Shown here: positions 51,996-60,305 of the stretch, piece after piece | Layout of the letters: each line of letters starts with the position of its first letter | How positions within the stretch are numbered: the first letter of the stretch is position 1 | Origin: Maridesulfovibrio sp. | Lineage (GTDB): Bacteria > Desulfobacterota > Desulfovibrionia > Desulfovibrionales > Desulfovibrionaceae | Direction: 5' to 3' | DNA: 64,000 nucleotides | Assembly: GCF_963667685.1 (NCBI RefSeq) | Contig: NZ_OY763930.1 | Span: 2,029,501 to 2,093,500, forward strand | The notes under the pieces: model-generated | What the model saw: only the letters and a program-made list of their open reading frames with translations | Told to the model about the DNA's origin: nothing | Database searches by the model: none | Position numbers and translations under genes: made by a program

Positions 51996-52381
51996 CCGGC
52001 TTCCATGTTGCTTTGACCGGTTGCTTCCTTGATGACGTCAAGCATTGAGCTGAAATCGAAAGGTTTGCAGATGTAGTATTTTACTCCTGCCTTTTCGAGT
52101 TGCTCGAATGCTTCTTCGTAACAATGTCCGGTCATTGCTATGATTGGAACCTTGGACTTATCTCCGAAAACAAAATCATCGCGGATTCTTGAAATAGCTT
52201 CAAATCCATCCATTTCCGGCATTTGGATATCCATAAAGATGCAATCGAAATCGTCTTCATGCAATTTGTCCAGGGCTTCTCGTCCGTTAGTTGCTACGGT
52301 AACTGTGAAGCCATGTTTTTCCAGAAGGCGTGAAGCGGAAAGTGTATTGATTTTTTCGTCGTCGACTAAAAGTATTTTCAT
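51992..52381 (-). CDS. Stand-alone response regulator receiver (CheY-like)
   Basis: The 129-residue protein is one receiver domain: acidic pair in VDDE (7-9), phospho-acceptor Asp in FMDIQMPEMDG near 51, Thr in IAMTGH and Lys in ICKPF. There is no output domain, so it must act by protein contact or as a relay after a hybrid kinase encoded elsewhere. The QMPEMDG form is typical of receivers that partner hybrid histidine kinases. It lies downstream of the flx terminator. Confidence 0.9.
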   Translation of the reverse strand: MKILLVDDEKINTLSASRLLEKHGFTVTVATNGREALDKLHEDDFDCIFMDIQMPEMDGFEAISRIRDDFVFGDKSKVPIIAMTGHCYEEAFEQLEKAGVKYYICKPFDFSSMLDVIKEATGQSNMEAG

Positions 52382-52423
52382 GATTTGATGTTAATAGAAA
52401 ATGTGGCTGCCTGTAAAGTACGC

Positions 52424-52467
52424 TAAAAATAAACCCCGCCTTCAGACGAAGGCGGGGTCTTTTTTTG
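52424..52467 (-). terminator. Strong terminator of the hdr-flx operon
   Basis: CCCCGCCTTC (52434-52443) pairs with GAAGGCGGGG (52448-52457) across a 4-base loop. On the minus strand it is followed by TTTATTTTTAG, and on the plus strand by TCTTTTTTT, so it can work both ways. It lies 44 bases past the flxA stop. Confidence 0.88.
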
Positions 52468-52500
52468 TGTCTTTATTCCAGTCCCGTAGGGCAGGTATAA

Positions 52501-53331
52501 TTACATTTCGTTCGGCAGTTTTTTGAGCTGGTCATATGTGTAGACGGGACCGTCCTGACATACGTAGCTGGTGCCTATGTTGCAGCGGCCGCAGATGCCG
52601 ACGCCGCATTTCATGCGTTTTTCAAGGGTGGTCACAATCTGCTCATCCTTGAAACCGAGCTTGGCGAGAGCCTGCACGGTGAATTTGATCATGATCGGCG
52701 GACCGCAGGTGATTGCCACAGAATTTTCCGGTTTGGGTGCGATATCCAGAAGCACGTTGGGGATCAGACCCACGTTGTGTTCCCAGCCCTCGTATTCCGC
52801 ATCAATGGTCAGATGGGTATCGAGGTCGTCGCGTTCCAGCCATTCTGGCAGCTCATACTGGTAAGCCATGTCCACGGGGGACCTTGCGCCGTAGAGCAGG
52901 GTGATCTTGCCGTAGTCTTTGCGGTTGTCGAGCATGTAGTAGAGCAGGGTGCGCAGAGGGGCCATACCGATACCACCACCGACGAAAACGATGTCTTTGC
53001 CTTTCATGTCTTCGTAGGGGAAGTGGTTGCCCAGAGGTGCACGCACGCCGATCTGGTCTCCTGCACTCAGGGTGTGCAGTTTTTCAGTAACTTCCCCGGT
53101 GCGCATTACACTGAACTGCAGGTAATCCATGCGGGTTGGGGAAGAGTTGATTACGAAAGTGGATTCACCTATTCCAAAGGCGGACAACTGTCCTACCTGA
53201 CCGGGTTCGAAGGTGAAACTTTCTTTGATCTTCGGGTCGTTCAAAGTCACCCGGAAGGTCATGATATTGGGAGTTTCCTGAATGACTTCCTGAATGGTGG
53301 CCATTGCAGGAAGGTAAGGATTGCTAACCAT
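52501..53331 (-). CDS. flxA: FlxA: NAD(H)/FAD oxidoreductase subunit
   Basis: The 276-residue protein is a ferredoxin-NAD reductase-like subunit. FAD binding is shown by FVINSSPTR, NAD binding by FVGGGIGMAPLRTLL, and a C-terminal 2Fe-2S site by KCGVGICGRC plus YVCQDG. In the FlxABCD-HdrABC complex it takes electrons from NADH for flavin-based bifurcation. I chose ATG 53331, with AAGGAG upstream, over an earlier ATG; this start overlaps the flxB stop by eight bases (ATGGTTAG). It is the last gene of the operon. Confidence 0.9.
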   Translation of the reverse strand: MVSNPYLPAMATIQEVIQETPNIMTFRVTLNDPKIKESFTFEPGQVGQLSAFGIGESTFVINSSPTRMDYLQFSVMRTGEVTEKLHTLSAGDQIGVRAPLGNHFPYEDMKGKDIVFVGGGIGMAPLRTLLYYMLDNRKDYGKITLLYGARSPVDMAYQYELPEWLERDDLDTHLTIDAEYEGWEHNVGLIPNVLLDIAPKPENSVAITCGPPIMIKFTVQALAKLGFKDEQIVTTLEKRMKCGVGICGRCNIGTSYVCQDGPVYTYDQLKKLPNEM

Positions 53332-54382
53332 CTGCCTTCTCCTTTGCTTCGTATGCAATAGCGTTCAGGACGATTTCACGGATATCCACACCCACGGGAC
53401 AGCTCTTGATGCAGCGACCGCAACCGCAGCAGGAGATAACTCCGCCGTGCAGGTCAGGGTAGTAGCTGAACTTGTGGCCGACCCTGTTTTTCAGGCGATG
53501 GGCCTTGGTGGGGCGGGGGTTGTGTCCGCTGGCCTCAAGGGTGAATGTGTTGGACATGCAGTTGTCCCAGCTTCTGATTCTCTCACCTTTGACTCCGTCG
53601 GATTCGTCGGTGATGTTGAAACAGTAGCAGGTGGGGCAGAGATAGGTGCATGCGCCGCAACTGAGGCATTTAGAGGACTGTTCTTCCCAGAAGCCCATGT
53701 CGTCGAAAGCTTTGAGAAGCTGCTCGGGGGCTTTGGAAAGATCTTTTGCTTCGCCCATGGTCTGGTCGGCTTCTGCACGGAATTTATCGGCATCAGCCTG
53801 TTTGGAACCGCCGTCTTCCAGCATGGAGCTGGAAAGCAGGGCTTCGCCGCGGTCACTGACTGCTTCGAGGAAGTAGCCGCCGTCCACGGGAACCATGAGC
53901 ACGTCGGACCCGGTAGTATCGGACGGGCCTGAACCAACCCAGTTACAGAAGCAGGTTGTTTCGCCTTTTTCACACGCGAGGGTGATGAAGAAGGTGTTTT
54001 CTCTGCGGGCTTTGTAATATACGTCCACGTGTTTTCCGTTCAGGTAAACACGGTCGAACATGGTGAATCCGCGAGCGTCACAGGGACGGCTGCCGAAAAC
54101 AACCCATGATGAATCGGGAATGGTTTCCTTTACATCAAGAGCAACTATCTCTGGATTCTCAAGATCTTTAATGTGGCTGAATTTAACCAGGGTTTCACTC
54201 TGGGGGAAGCATGCCTTCTTGGGCGGGGCTGTAGCTTCACGCTCGATATTGAAACCTTTCTTGGCATCGTAGGGTTTGAACACAATGGCGTCGCCCTCAT
54301 TGCGGGGAGCGAGTACTTCGTGTTTCTGGCCCAGTTCGTCCAGCCATGCCGAAACCTTTTCGGATTTGATGAATTTTGCCAT
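53324..54382 (-). CDS. flxB: FlxB: 4Fe-4S subunit
   Basis: The 352-residue protein resembles the beta subunit of soluble sulfhydrogenases. CLSCGACTYLCPTCYC near 236 and CCGCGRCIKSCPVGV near 322 are two 4Fe-4S motifs, and extra cysteines (RPCDARG, TTCFCNW) may hold another cluster. It should pass electrons between FlxA and the Hdr part. ATG 54382 has AAGGAG eight bases upstream and lies two bases after the flxC stop; a GTG nine bases earlier is possible. Confidence 0.87.
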   Translation of the reverse strand: MAKFIKSEKVSAWLDELGQKHEVLAPRNEGDAIVFKPYDAKKGFNIEREATAPPKKACFPQSETLVKFSHIKDLENPEIVALDVKETIPDSSWVVFGSRPCDARGFTMFDRVYLNGKHVDVYYKARRENTFFITLACEKGETTCFCNWVGSGPSDTTGSDVLMVPVDGGYFLEAVSDRGEALLSSSMLEDGGSKQADADKFRAEADQTMGEAKDLSKAPEQLLKAFDDMGFWEEQSSKCLSCGACTYLCPTCYCFNITDESDGVKGERIRSWDNCMSNTFTLEASGHNPRPTKAHRLKNRVGHKFSYYPDLHGGVISCCGCGRCIKSCPVGVDIREIVLNAIAYEAKEKADG

Positions 54383-54384
54383 GG

Positions 54385-55344
54385 CTACCACTCCTTCTCC
54401 TTGATTGTCGGTTCATCAATTTTGAAGGTCTGAAGCGGAGGTGTTGCCTCAGGATCAAGTCCGGCTTCGTAGTTGAAGACTTCCTTGATTTCCTTATTGA
54501 ACTTCTTCTTGAAGAGCAGGATGGGAATGTCTACCGGGCAGGCGCGCTGACATTCACCGCACTCGGTGCAGCGGCCGGTCAGGTGGTAGGCATGGATAAC
54601 CTGAAACATCCACTTGTCGCGGACATGGGCTTCCTGGCTCAGCCAGTGCGGATCGCGGCTCTGAGCGACACAGTGGTCGCGGCATACACACATGGGGCAT
54701 GCGTTGCGGCAGGCGTAGCAGCGGATGCAGCGGTCCATTTCTCCCAGCCAGAATGCGAATTTCTCTTCTGTGGACTTGGCTTCGAATTCTTCGAGGTCTT
54801 TGTAGCCGTCTTCAAAGGAAGCGGTAGCTTTGATTTCTTCTCCCACGAACTGGTCGGAGAGAACTGCGTTGGGGTAGCGGCAGGTAAGGCATTTGTCAGA
54901 CATGACATCAGCCATGGGAAGCTTGTGCTCCTTGCCGCCAGCAGTGATTTTGACTTCGGAGTCAGTCACTTCGCAGGCTTCAATATTACCGACATCACCA
55001 ACCGCGCGGCGGATCTTGGTCTGGTCTACAACACCGTTGCAGCCGAAACCGAAGATAGTCACGTCTTCACGTTTGATGAGATTTTCCTGCAGCAGTTCGA
55101 CAACTGAACGGCTGTCACAGCCTTTAACCACGATACCGACCTTTTTACCCTTGAGGGAAGGCAGGTAGGTGGCGAGGTTGTGAACGCTAAGAGCGTCCAC
55201 TTTCAATTTATCTACATCTGCTTCACTGCGCATGAAGTGCGGAGTGGCGTGCAGCGGATCGAAGCTGTCTGTCCAGCCGATGACGACATCAAGCTCAGAC
55301 AGTCCGTCCTTAATTTGTTTTTTAAGATCTTCCAGATTTTTCAC
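54385..55344 (-). CDS. flxC: FlxC: 4Fe-4S subunit, FrhB-like N-terminus
   Basis: The 319-residue protein has an N-terminal domain like the F420-hydrogenase beta family (VGIVVKGCDSRSVVELLQ, IFGFGCNG, DKCLTCRYPNAV). Two 4Fe-4S motifs follow, CIRCYACRNACPMCVC near 212 and CTECGECQRACPVD near 264. It probably links FlxB and HdrA within the complex. It starts 29 bases after flxD and ends two bases before flxB. Confidence 0.87.
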   Translation of the reverse strand: MKNLEDLKKQIKDGLSELDVVIGWTDSFDPLHATPHFMRSEADVDKLKVDALSVHNLATYLPSLKGKKVGIVVKGCDSRSVVELLQENLIKREDVTIFGFGCNGVVDQTKIRRAVGDVGNIEACEVTDSEVKITAGGKEHKLPMADVMSDKCLTCRYPNAVLSDQFVGEEIKATASFEDGYKDLEEFEAKSTEEKFAFWLGEMDRCIRCYACRNACPMCVCRDHCVAQSRDPHWLSQEAHVRDKWMFQVIHAYHLTGRCTECGECQRACPVDIPILLFKKKFNKEIKEVFNYEAGLDPEATPPLQTFKIDEPTIKEKEW

Positions 55345-55373
55345 TCTGTTTCTCCTTGCGTGGAAAACCCTGT

Positions 55374-55838
55374 TTAGAGGGATTCTTCCATCAATTTGAG
55401 TGTCGCCTCGGCATCGGGGCCCTCGATCTTACGGGCCGGGCCGAGTTTGTGAATCTGTTCGGTGAACTTGGTCACAACTTCCTGCCAGCGCTGGCCTTCT
55501 GATGCGGAAACCCAGGTGTAGTCGAAACGCTCAGGCTCGATTCCCAGCATGGAAATAAACCTTTTAAGCATTTCAAGCCTGCGGCGGGCATAGAAGTTGC
55601 CTTCTGCGTAGTGGCAGTCATTGGGGTGGCAACCGGACACGAGCACTCCGTCCGCGCCGGACATGAGTGTCTTCACAATAAACAGAGGATCAATTCTTCC
55701 TGAACAGGGGACTTTGATGATTCTCAGGTCGGTTGGCTGGGTGAATCTACCTACGCCTGCGGTATCCGCGCCGCCGTAAGAGCACCAGTTGCAGAGAAAA
55801 CCGACGATTCTGAGTTCTTTACCTTCTAGAACCGGCAT
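55374..55838 (-). CDS. flxD: FlxD: MvhD-like subunit
   Basis: The 154-residue protein is of the MvhD family that couples electron donors to HdrA. The conserved cysteines appear in LCNWCSYGGAD, VPCSGRID and GCHPNDCHY and are expected to bind a 2Fe-2S cluster. Its start overlaps the hdrA end by 13 bases, showing tight coupling. Length is near the family norm. Confidence 0.9.
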   Translation of the reverse strand: MPVLEGKELRIVGFLCNWCSYGGADTAGVGRFTQPTDLRIIKVPCSGRIDPLFIVKTLMSGADGVLVSGCHPNDCHYAEGNFYARRRLEMLKRFISMLGIEPERFDYTWVSASEGQRWQEVVTKFTEQIHKLGPARKIEGPDAEATLKLMEESL

Positions 55839-57784
55839 ACTGCGTTAACCTCCGCGAGAATCTGGTTGTCAGTGAAGTGCTGGAGCTGGATTGCACCCTG
55901 CGGGCAGGTGGATGTGCAGATACCGCAGCCCTGACATATGGTTTCGATTACATTAGCTTTGGTCTGTCCGCGGAAGTCGATCTCTTTGATCGCTCCAAAA
56001 GGACAGGTGCTGATGCATTTGCCGCAACCGATGCAGCGTTTGATATCAACAACAGAAACTGCGGGGTCACTTTCCAGTTGGTCCTTGGAGAACATTGCCA
56101 GAACTTTTGCCGCCGCTGCACTACCCTGTGCAACGGAGGAAGGAATGTCTTTGGGACCCTGACAGGACCCTGCAAGGAAAACACCGGCGGTGTTGGTTTC
56201 AACTGGCTTCAGTTTGGGGTGTCCTTCCATGAAGAAACCGTAGGCATCGTAGGAGATGCGAAGTTTCTTGGCCAGATCGGAAGCACCGACGGCAGCTTCA
56301 GCACCGACTGCGAGGACAACGAGATCCGCGTCAATTTCAACCTGATCACCCATGAGGGTGTCGGCACCGCGGACGACGAGCTTGTCGCCTTTGGGGTAGA
56401 TCATGGATACGCGGCCACGGATGTACCTTGCGCCGTATTCTTCCTGTGCCCGGCGGGTGAATTCGTCGAACATTTTGCCCGGGGAACGGATGTCCATGTA
56501 AAATACGTAGGACTGTGATTCAGGGCAGTGGTCTTTAGTCAGGATGGCCTGCTTCGCAGTGTACATGCAGCAGAAGCCGGAGCAGTAGGGGCGTCCGATG
56601 GATTTATCACGGGAGCCTACGCACTGAATAAAGACAACGTTCTTGGGTTCCTTGCCATCGGATGGACGCTTGATGTGTCCCTCGGTGGGGCCGGAAGCTG
56701 AGAGCATACGCTCGTACTGCAGGGAGGTGATTACATCAGGGTATTCACCGCCGCCGTATTCGCCGTAAACAGTCCAGTCCACGAGGTCGAAGCCTGTTGC
56801 TGCAACAACAGCTCCAACTTCTTCGACAACAAACTCTTCAACCTGATCGTAAACGATGGCTTCGGAAGGGCAGACCTTGGCGCATACGCCGCATTTATCG
56901 CGTTTGATTTTTATACAGAAGTTTGGATCAATAACCGCTTTCTTGGGGATAGCCTGCGGAAAGGGGATATTGATGGCAGTGGTTTTGCCTAATTCCTCGT
57001 CAAAGGGGTTGTCCGCTTTTTTGCTGGGGCATTTTTCCATGCAGATACCGCAACCGGTACATTTGTCCCAGTCAACATAAGTGGCTTTTCTTTTAACCTT
57101 GACGGAGAAGTTGCCCACGTAACCGTTTACTTCCTCAATTTCAGAGCAGGCGTAAAGGGTGATGTTGGGGTGCTGGGCAACGTCAACCATACGGGGGCCG
57201 AGGATACAACTGGAGCAGTCCACTGTGGGGAATGTCTTATCCAGTTTAGCCATCTTACCGCCGATGGAGGATGTTTTTTCAACAAGGATAACCTCTAGCC
57301 CGCCGTCAGCACAGTCCAGCGCAGCCTGAATACCGGCTACACCGCCGCCAACAATCATAACCCTTTTGTTCATGTCAAAGAATTTGGCATTAAGGGGCTT
57401 GTTATTGAGCAGTTTTGCTGCTGCCATGCGAACAAGGTCAGTGGCCTTGTTGGTGTTGGCTTCGCGGTCGCGGCCGATCCAGGAAACGTGTTCCCTGATG
57501 TTGGCCATCTCGAACAGGTAGCGGTTCAGCCCCGCTCTTTCCAGCGTTTTGCGGAAAGTGGGTTCGTGCATTCTGGGTGTGCAGGATGCTACGACCACGC
57601 CGTCGAGTTTGTGTTCCTTGATTGCTTCTATTATCTCGTCCTGTCCGGGTTCGGAGCAGGCGTACATTGTATCTGTTGCGAAAACAACACCGGGGAATTC
57701 CCGTGCGGCTGCGGCAACGGCAGCGGTGTCCACGGTACCTTCGATGTTTGTCCCGCAATGGCAGACAAAGACTCCTATTTTCAT
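55826..57784 (-). CDS. hdrA: HdrA: flavin-containing heterodisulfide reductase subunit
   Basis: The 652-residue protein is the bifurcating centre of Hdr complexes. It has an N-terminal Cys region (VCHCGTN), an FAD fold (VMIVGGGVAGIQAALD near 142) and four 4Fe-4S motifs: CTGCGICMEKCP, CGVCAKVCPSEA, CIGCGKCISTCP and CQGCGICTSTCP. The TFPTVDCSSCILGPRM region is a further Cys block typical of HdrA. In sulfate reducers it is thought to split NADH electrons between ferredoxin and a disulfide such as DsrC trisulfide. It sits in the cytoplasm. Confidence 0.94.
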   Translation of the reverse strand: MKIGVFVCHCGTNIEGTVDTAAVAAAAREFPGVVFATDTMYACSEPGQDEIIEAIKEHKLDGVVVASCTPRMHEPTFRKTLERAGLNRYLFEMANIREHVSWIGRDREANTNKATDLVRMAAAKLLNNKPLNAKFFDMNKRVMIVGGGVAGIQAALDCADGGLEVILVEKTSSIGGKMAKLDKTFPTVDCSSCILGPRMVDVAQHPNITLYACSEIEEVNGYVGNFSVKVKRKATYVDWDKCTGCGICMEKCPSKKADNPFDEELGKTTAINIPFPQAIPKKAVIDPNFCIKIKRDKCGVCAKVCPSEAIVYDQVEEFVVEEVGAVVAATGFDLVDWTVYGEYGGGEYPDVITSLQYERMLSASGPTEGHIKRPSDGKEPKNVVFIQCVGSRDKSIGRPYCSGFCCMYTAKQAILTKDHCPESQSYVFYMDIRSPGKMFDEFTRRAQEEYGARYIRGRVSMIYPKGDKLVVRGADTLMGDQVEIDADLVVLAVGAEAAVGASDLAKKLRISYDAYGFFMEGHPKLKPVETNTAGVFLAGSCQGPKDIPSSVAQGSAAAAKVLAMFSKDQLESDPAVSVVDIKRCIGCGKCISTCPFGAIKEIDFRGQTKANVIETICQGCGICTSTCPQGAIQLQHFTDNQILAEVNAVCRF

Positions 57785-57812
57785 TTAAGTCTTCTCCTTA
57801 GCAGGGTTTCCG

Positions 57813-58703
57813 CTATTTTTTCTCTTCTTTGCCGATGGCATTGAGTGCGTTTCGGGGGCTCACGCAGAGTTTGTCCATTCCCAGTTCTTTTTCACTCATG
57901 CCCAGCGCAATACCCATGAGCTGTGTGTAGTAGAAAATGGGGAGGTTGTGCTTGGCGCTTGTGGCAGAGTTGACCTGTGATTGACGCAGGTCAAGGTTCA
58001 TCTGGCACAGGGGGCAGGCAGTGACCAGCGCATCCACGCCGAGATCATCCGCCGCATCAAGCAGCTTGCCGGACAATTTCATGACCACATCCTTACGCGG
58101 GATACCGAAAGAAGCTCCACAGCATTCAACCTTCAAGGGGAAGGGGAGTACAGTAGCACCCATGGCTTTCATTATGTTGTCCATGGCCATGGGATGTTCG
58201 GGATCATCGAAGTTCATTACTTCTGGGGGACGGTTCATGATGCAGCCGTAGTAAGCGGCAACTTTAAGACCCTTCAGCGGTTTTACTGTGCTTTCCTTCA
58301 GAGCATCGAGACCGAGATCTTCGACAAGAATCTGAAGTACTGACTTAGTCGCAACTCCGCCATTGTAGGGAACCTCAAGCAGCTTGTTGACCTTCTCGCG
58401 CATTTCATCCTTTTCCATACGATGTTCTGCGGTTTTGAGGTTGGTCAGGCAGCTGGGACAGGGAGTTATCGCTGTTTCCAGGTTCATCTGTTCCACCAGC
58501 TGTAGGTTGCGGGCGGAAAGTGCGCTTGAAAGGGTATGGTCCACAGTATGGGCCGGGGTTGATCCGCAGCAGCTCCAGTCGGGGATATCTGTGAGATTGA
58601 TCCCAAGCTTCTGACAGACTGCCCGGGTGGACATGTCGTATTCCATGGATGTTCCTGCGCCGGAGCACCCAGGATAGTATGCATATGTTAAGGAATCACT
58701 CAT
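57813..58703 (-). CDS. hdrB: HdrB: heterodisulfide reductase subunit
   Basis: The 296-residue protein has two CCG domains: YYPGCSGAG, DWSCCGSTPAH and CPSC in the first; YYGCIMNRP, ECCGASFG and CPLC in the second. These bind the noncubane 4Fe-4S clusters that reduce disulfides. Its start overlaps the hdrC stop by four bases. It should form the catalytic end of the FlxABCD-HdrABC complex, where DsrC is the proposed partner in sulfate reducers. Confidence 0.93.
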   Translation of the reverse strand: MSDSLTYAYYPGCSGAGTSMEYDMSTRAVCQKLGINLTDIPDWSCCGSTPAHTVDHTLSSALSARNLQLVEQMNLETAITPCPSCLTNLKTAEHRMEKDEMREKVNKLLEVPYNGGVATKSVLQILVEDLGLDALKESTVKPLKGLKVAAYYGCIMNRPPEVMNFDDPEHPMAMDNIMKAMGATVLPFPLKVECCGASFGIPRKDVVMKLSGKLLDAADDLGVDALVTACPLCQMNLDLRQSQVNSATSAKHNLPIFYYTQLMGIALGMSEKELGMDKLCVSPRNALNAIGKEEKK

Positions 58704-59260
58704 TTGCGGGACTCCTCTTCGAATCTTTGGAAGATTTTTTTGATTTCATCCTTGCCCTGTATTTCGTGGGGTTTGAAATGCATCTTGCCCTTGGGCAATA
58801 CTTTCGGTCCCAGATCAATATCAGTCCAGAATCTGCCTGTTTTAGCTACATATGCAGCAAGCAGACCTACTTCGAATACTCTTCCGTTGTTTTCAACAGA
58901 ATCGAGGAAGCTGTCCCAGAATTTCTTGACCGTAGGCACCGGAGCATAACCTTCTCTGCGGGCCATATGGCGCAGCACATCCATAATGTGAGCCACGTCG
59001 ATGTTGTTAGGGCACCTTGTGGTGCATGATTCACAGGTCGCGCAAAGCCAGAGGGATTTGCACTTGAGCACAGTTTCCTTTTGCCCTGCCTGAACCAGAC
59101 GCATGATTCTGCTTACAGGGATGTCGTACGCGAATGTGTACGGACATCCCGCGGTACAGTTACCGCACTGGTAGCAAAGGGACATATTCTGTCCGCTTTC
59201 TTTTTCTACCTGCTTTACAAAATCGGCATCGTAAGTCTTAGTAATGTTAACTATTCCCAT
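58700..59260 (-). CDS. hdrC: HdrC: iron-sulfur subunit
   Basis: The 186-residue protein has two ferredoxin-type 4Fe-4S motifs, CYQCGNCTAGCP near 30 and CATCESCTTRCPNN near 73, and carries electrons from HdrA to HdrB. It is the first gene of the operon: GGAAGGCGG lies upstream, and a 555-base region with a hairpin and palindromes precedes it. No alcohol dehydrogenase gene, which I recall next to this operon in Desulfovibrio vulgaris, is visible here. Confidence 0.92.
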   Translation of the reverse strand: MGIVNITKTYDADFVKQVEKESGQNMSLCYQCGNCTAGCPYTFAYDIPVSRIMRLVQAGQKETVLKCKSLWLCATCESCTTRCPNNIDVAHIMDVLRHMARREGYAPVPTVKKFWDSFLDSVENNGRVFEVGLLAAYVAKTGRFWTDIDLGPKVLPKGKMHFKPHEIQGKDEIKKIFQRFEEESRK

Positions 59261-59283
59261 AAATGAGTAGCCGCCTTCCGCTT

Positions 59284-59309
59284 TAAAGATCCGGTGGAGC
59301 GGATCTTTA
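59284..59309 (-). promoter_or_regulatory. Leader hairpin before hdrC
   Basis: TAAAGATCCG (59284-59293) pairs perfectly with CGGATCTTTA (59300-59309) across a 6-base loop. It lies 24-49 bases before the hdrC start, so in the mRNA it stands just before the ribosome site. There is no poly-U after it, which argues against a simple terminator. It may be an mRNA-stabilising hairpin or an operator. Confidence 0.55.
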
Positions 59310-59494
59310 GTTTCCGTAGATTGGCTTAAAGATTATTGACAGAGTATGGATTCTTAAGATCGCGTATTCTGCCAGAAGTTCCATGTGTACTGCAAGTGAT
59401 AATAACCGCTTTTCATGCGGTTTCTTCGATGTAATCCTCTTAAAATAGATTGCTGTAAAAATAATTATAGGTAACTGTCCTTATGATATTGAGT

Positions 59495-59518
59495 CCATTG
59501 TGAAATAAGTAACAATGG
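59495..59518. promoter_or_regulatory. Rex-like palindrome upstream of the hdr-flx operon
   Basis: CCATTGT (59495-59501) and ACAATGG (59512-59518) are perfect inverted arms around GAAATAAGTA. The core TTGTGAAATAAGTAACAA (59498-59515) matches the left half of the general Rex operator TTGTGAANNNNTTCACAA fully and keeps the outer bases of the right half. Rex senses NADH/NAD+, which would suit an NADH-using Flx complex. The assignment is inference. The site could also serve the divergent cytochrome gene. Confidence 0.5.
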
Positions 59519-59628
59519 TATGAGCCATAATTGCGGATGTTTTAGTCGGTTTACTTGCCAACTAAAGTGCCACCAGATGCAAAGTTAATGTGTTACCTCT
59601 TTACTGCTTATCGTTGCACTTTGCTTAT

Positions 59629-59648
59629 TGTTGTTACAACAGAGTAAC
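59629..59648. promoter_or_regulatory. Second inverted-repeat site in the hdrC-cytochrome gap
   Basis: TGTTG (59629-59633) and CAACA (59637-59641) are inverted around TTA, and GTTAC (59633-59637) is inverted against GTAAC (59644-59648). Overlapping inverted repeats in a divergent promoter region suggest regulator binding. The rest of this 555-base gap (59261-59815) holds no gene I can see. Confidence 0.35.
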
Positions 59649-59815
59649 GGGTCTGTTGATTTGTTCTTCATTTCTATATAAATAAAACGTATCTAAAAAG
59701 TGTATAAATTTAGAAACTTGATGTTGCTGGCTTTGCAGTCAGTCTGGTCCGTTGCGAGAATGGTGTCTGAGGCAGGATCCTAGTTAGCTAGACGATCAAA
59801 CAAAATGGGGTGAAC

Positions 59816-60295
59816 ATGAGTCGTAAAAACTTTGCCGTACGGATAGGGGTATTTGTTACAGGCATTGTAGTCTACAGCTTAGCAATGGCTGGATACGGGA
59901 TAACCGATTCAGCCGTGTATGTAGGCTCGGAAGTATGTAAAGAATGTCATGAGGTTGAGTATCAAAATTACAAGAAATTTTCTAAAAAAGCACATTCGAG
60001 TAAGAGCGTTAAGATAATGGCCTCTGATTTGGATGATGATGAGTTGAAAGAATGTTTTGCCTGCCACGCGACCGGATACGGTAAGCCTGGTGGTTTTATT
60101 TCTTTTGAACAGACGCCGGAGCTCGCGGATGCCGGTTGCGAGGTCTGCCACGGCCCCGGCTCGTTGCATGCTCAAGACGGAGATCCTGAATTGATCAAAC
60201 GCAAAATGAGCATCGAAGAATGCGAGGTCTGCCATAATGCGGAAAGGGTAAACAACTTCAATTACAAACCGTTGATCTTCGGCGGAGCCCACTAG
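59816..60295 (+). CDS. Tetraheme c-type cytochrome, periplasmic
   Basis: The 159-residue protein has a basic N-terminus and hydrophobic stretch (about 6-28: [19 protein letters not shown]) that is a signal peptide or anchor, then four heme-binding motifs: CKECH, CFACH, CEVCH, CEVCH. The pattern resembles the cytochrome c554-like group. The start is taken as ATG 59816 after GGGGTG; a GTG six bases earlier is possible. It lies ten bases before the heme chemoreceptor gene, so the two are probably co-transcribed and may exchange electrons or sense the same redox signal. Confidence 0.87.
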   Translation: MSRKNFAVRIGVFVTGIVVYSLAMAGYGITDSAVYVGSEVCKECHEVEYQNYKKFSKKAHSSKSVKIMASDLDDDELKECFACHATGYGKPGGFISFEQTPELADAGCEVCHGPGSLHAQDGDPELIKRKMSIEECEVCHNAERVNNFNYKPLIFGGAH

Positions 60296-60305
60296 GGAGG
60301 GTGCG

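Noticed and set aside
59555..59580. Sigma-54-like promoter (TGGCAC and TTGGC on the minus strand) upstream of hdrC
   Set aside because: The spacing between the GG and GC elements is one base too long and the TTGC element is imperfect.
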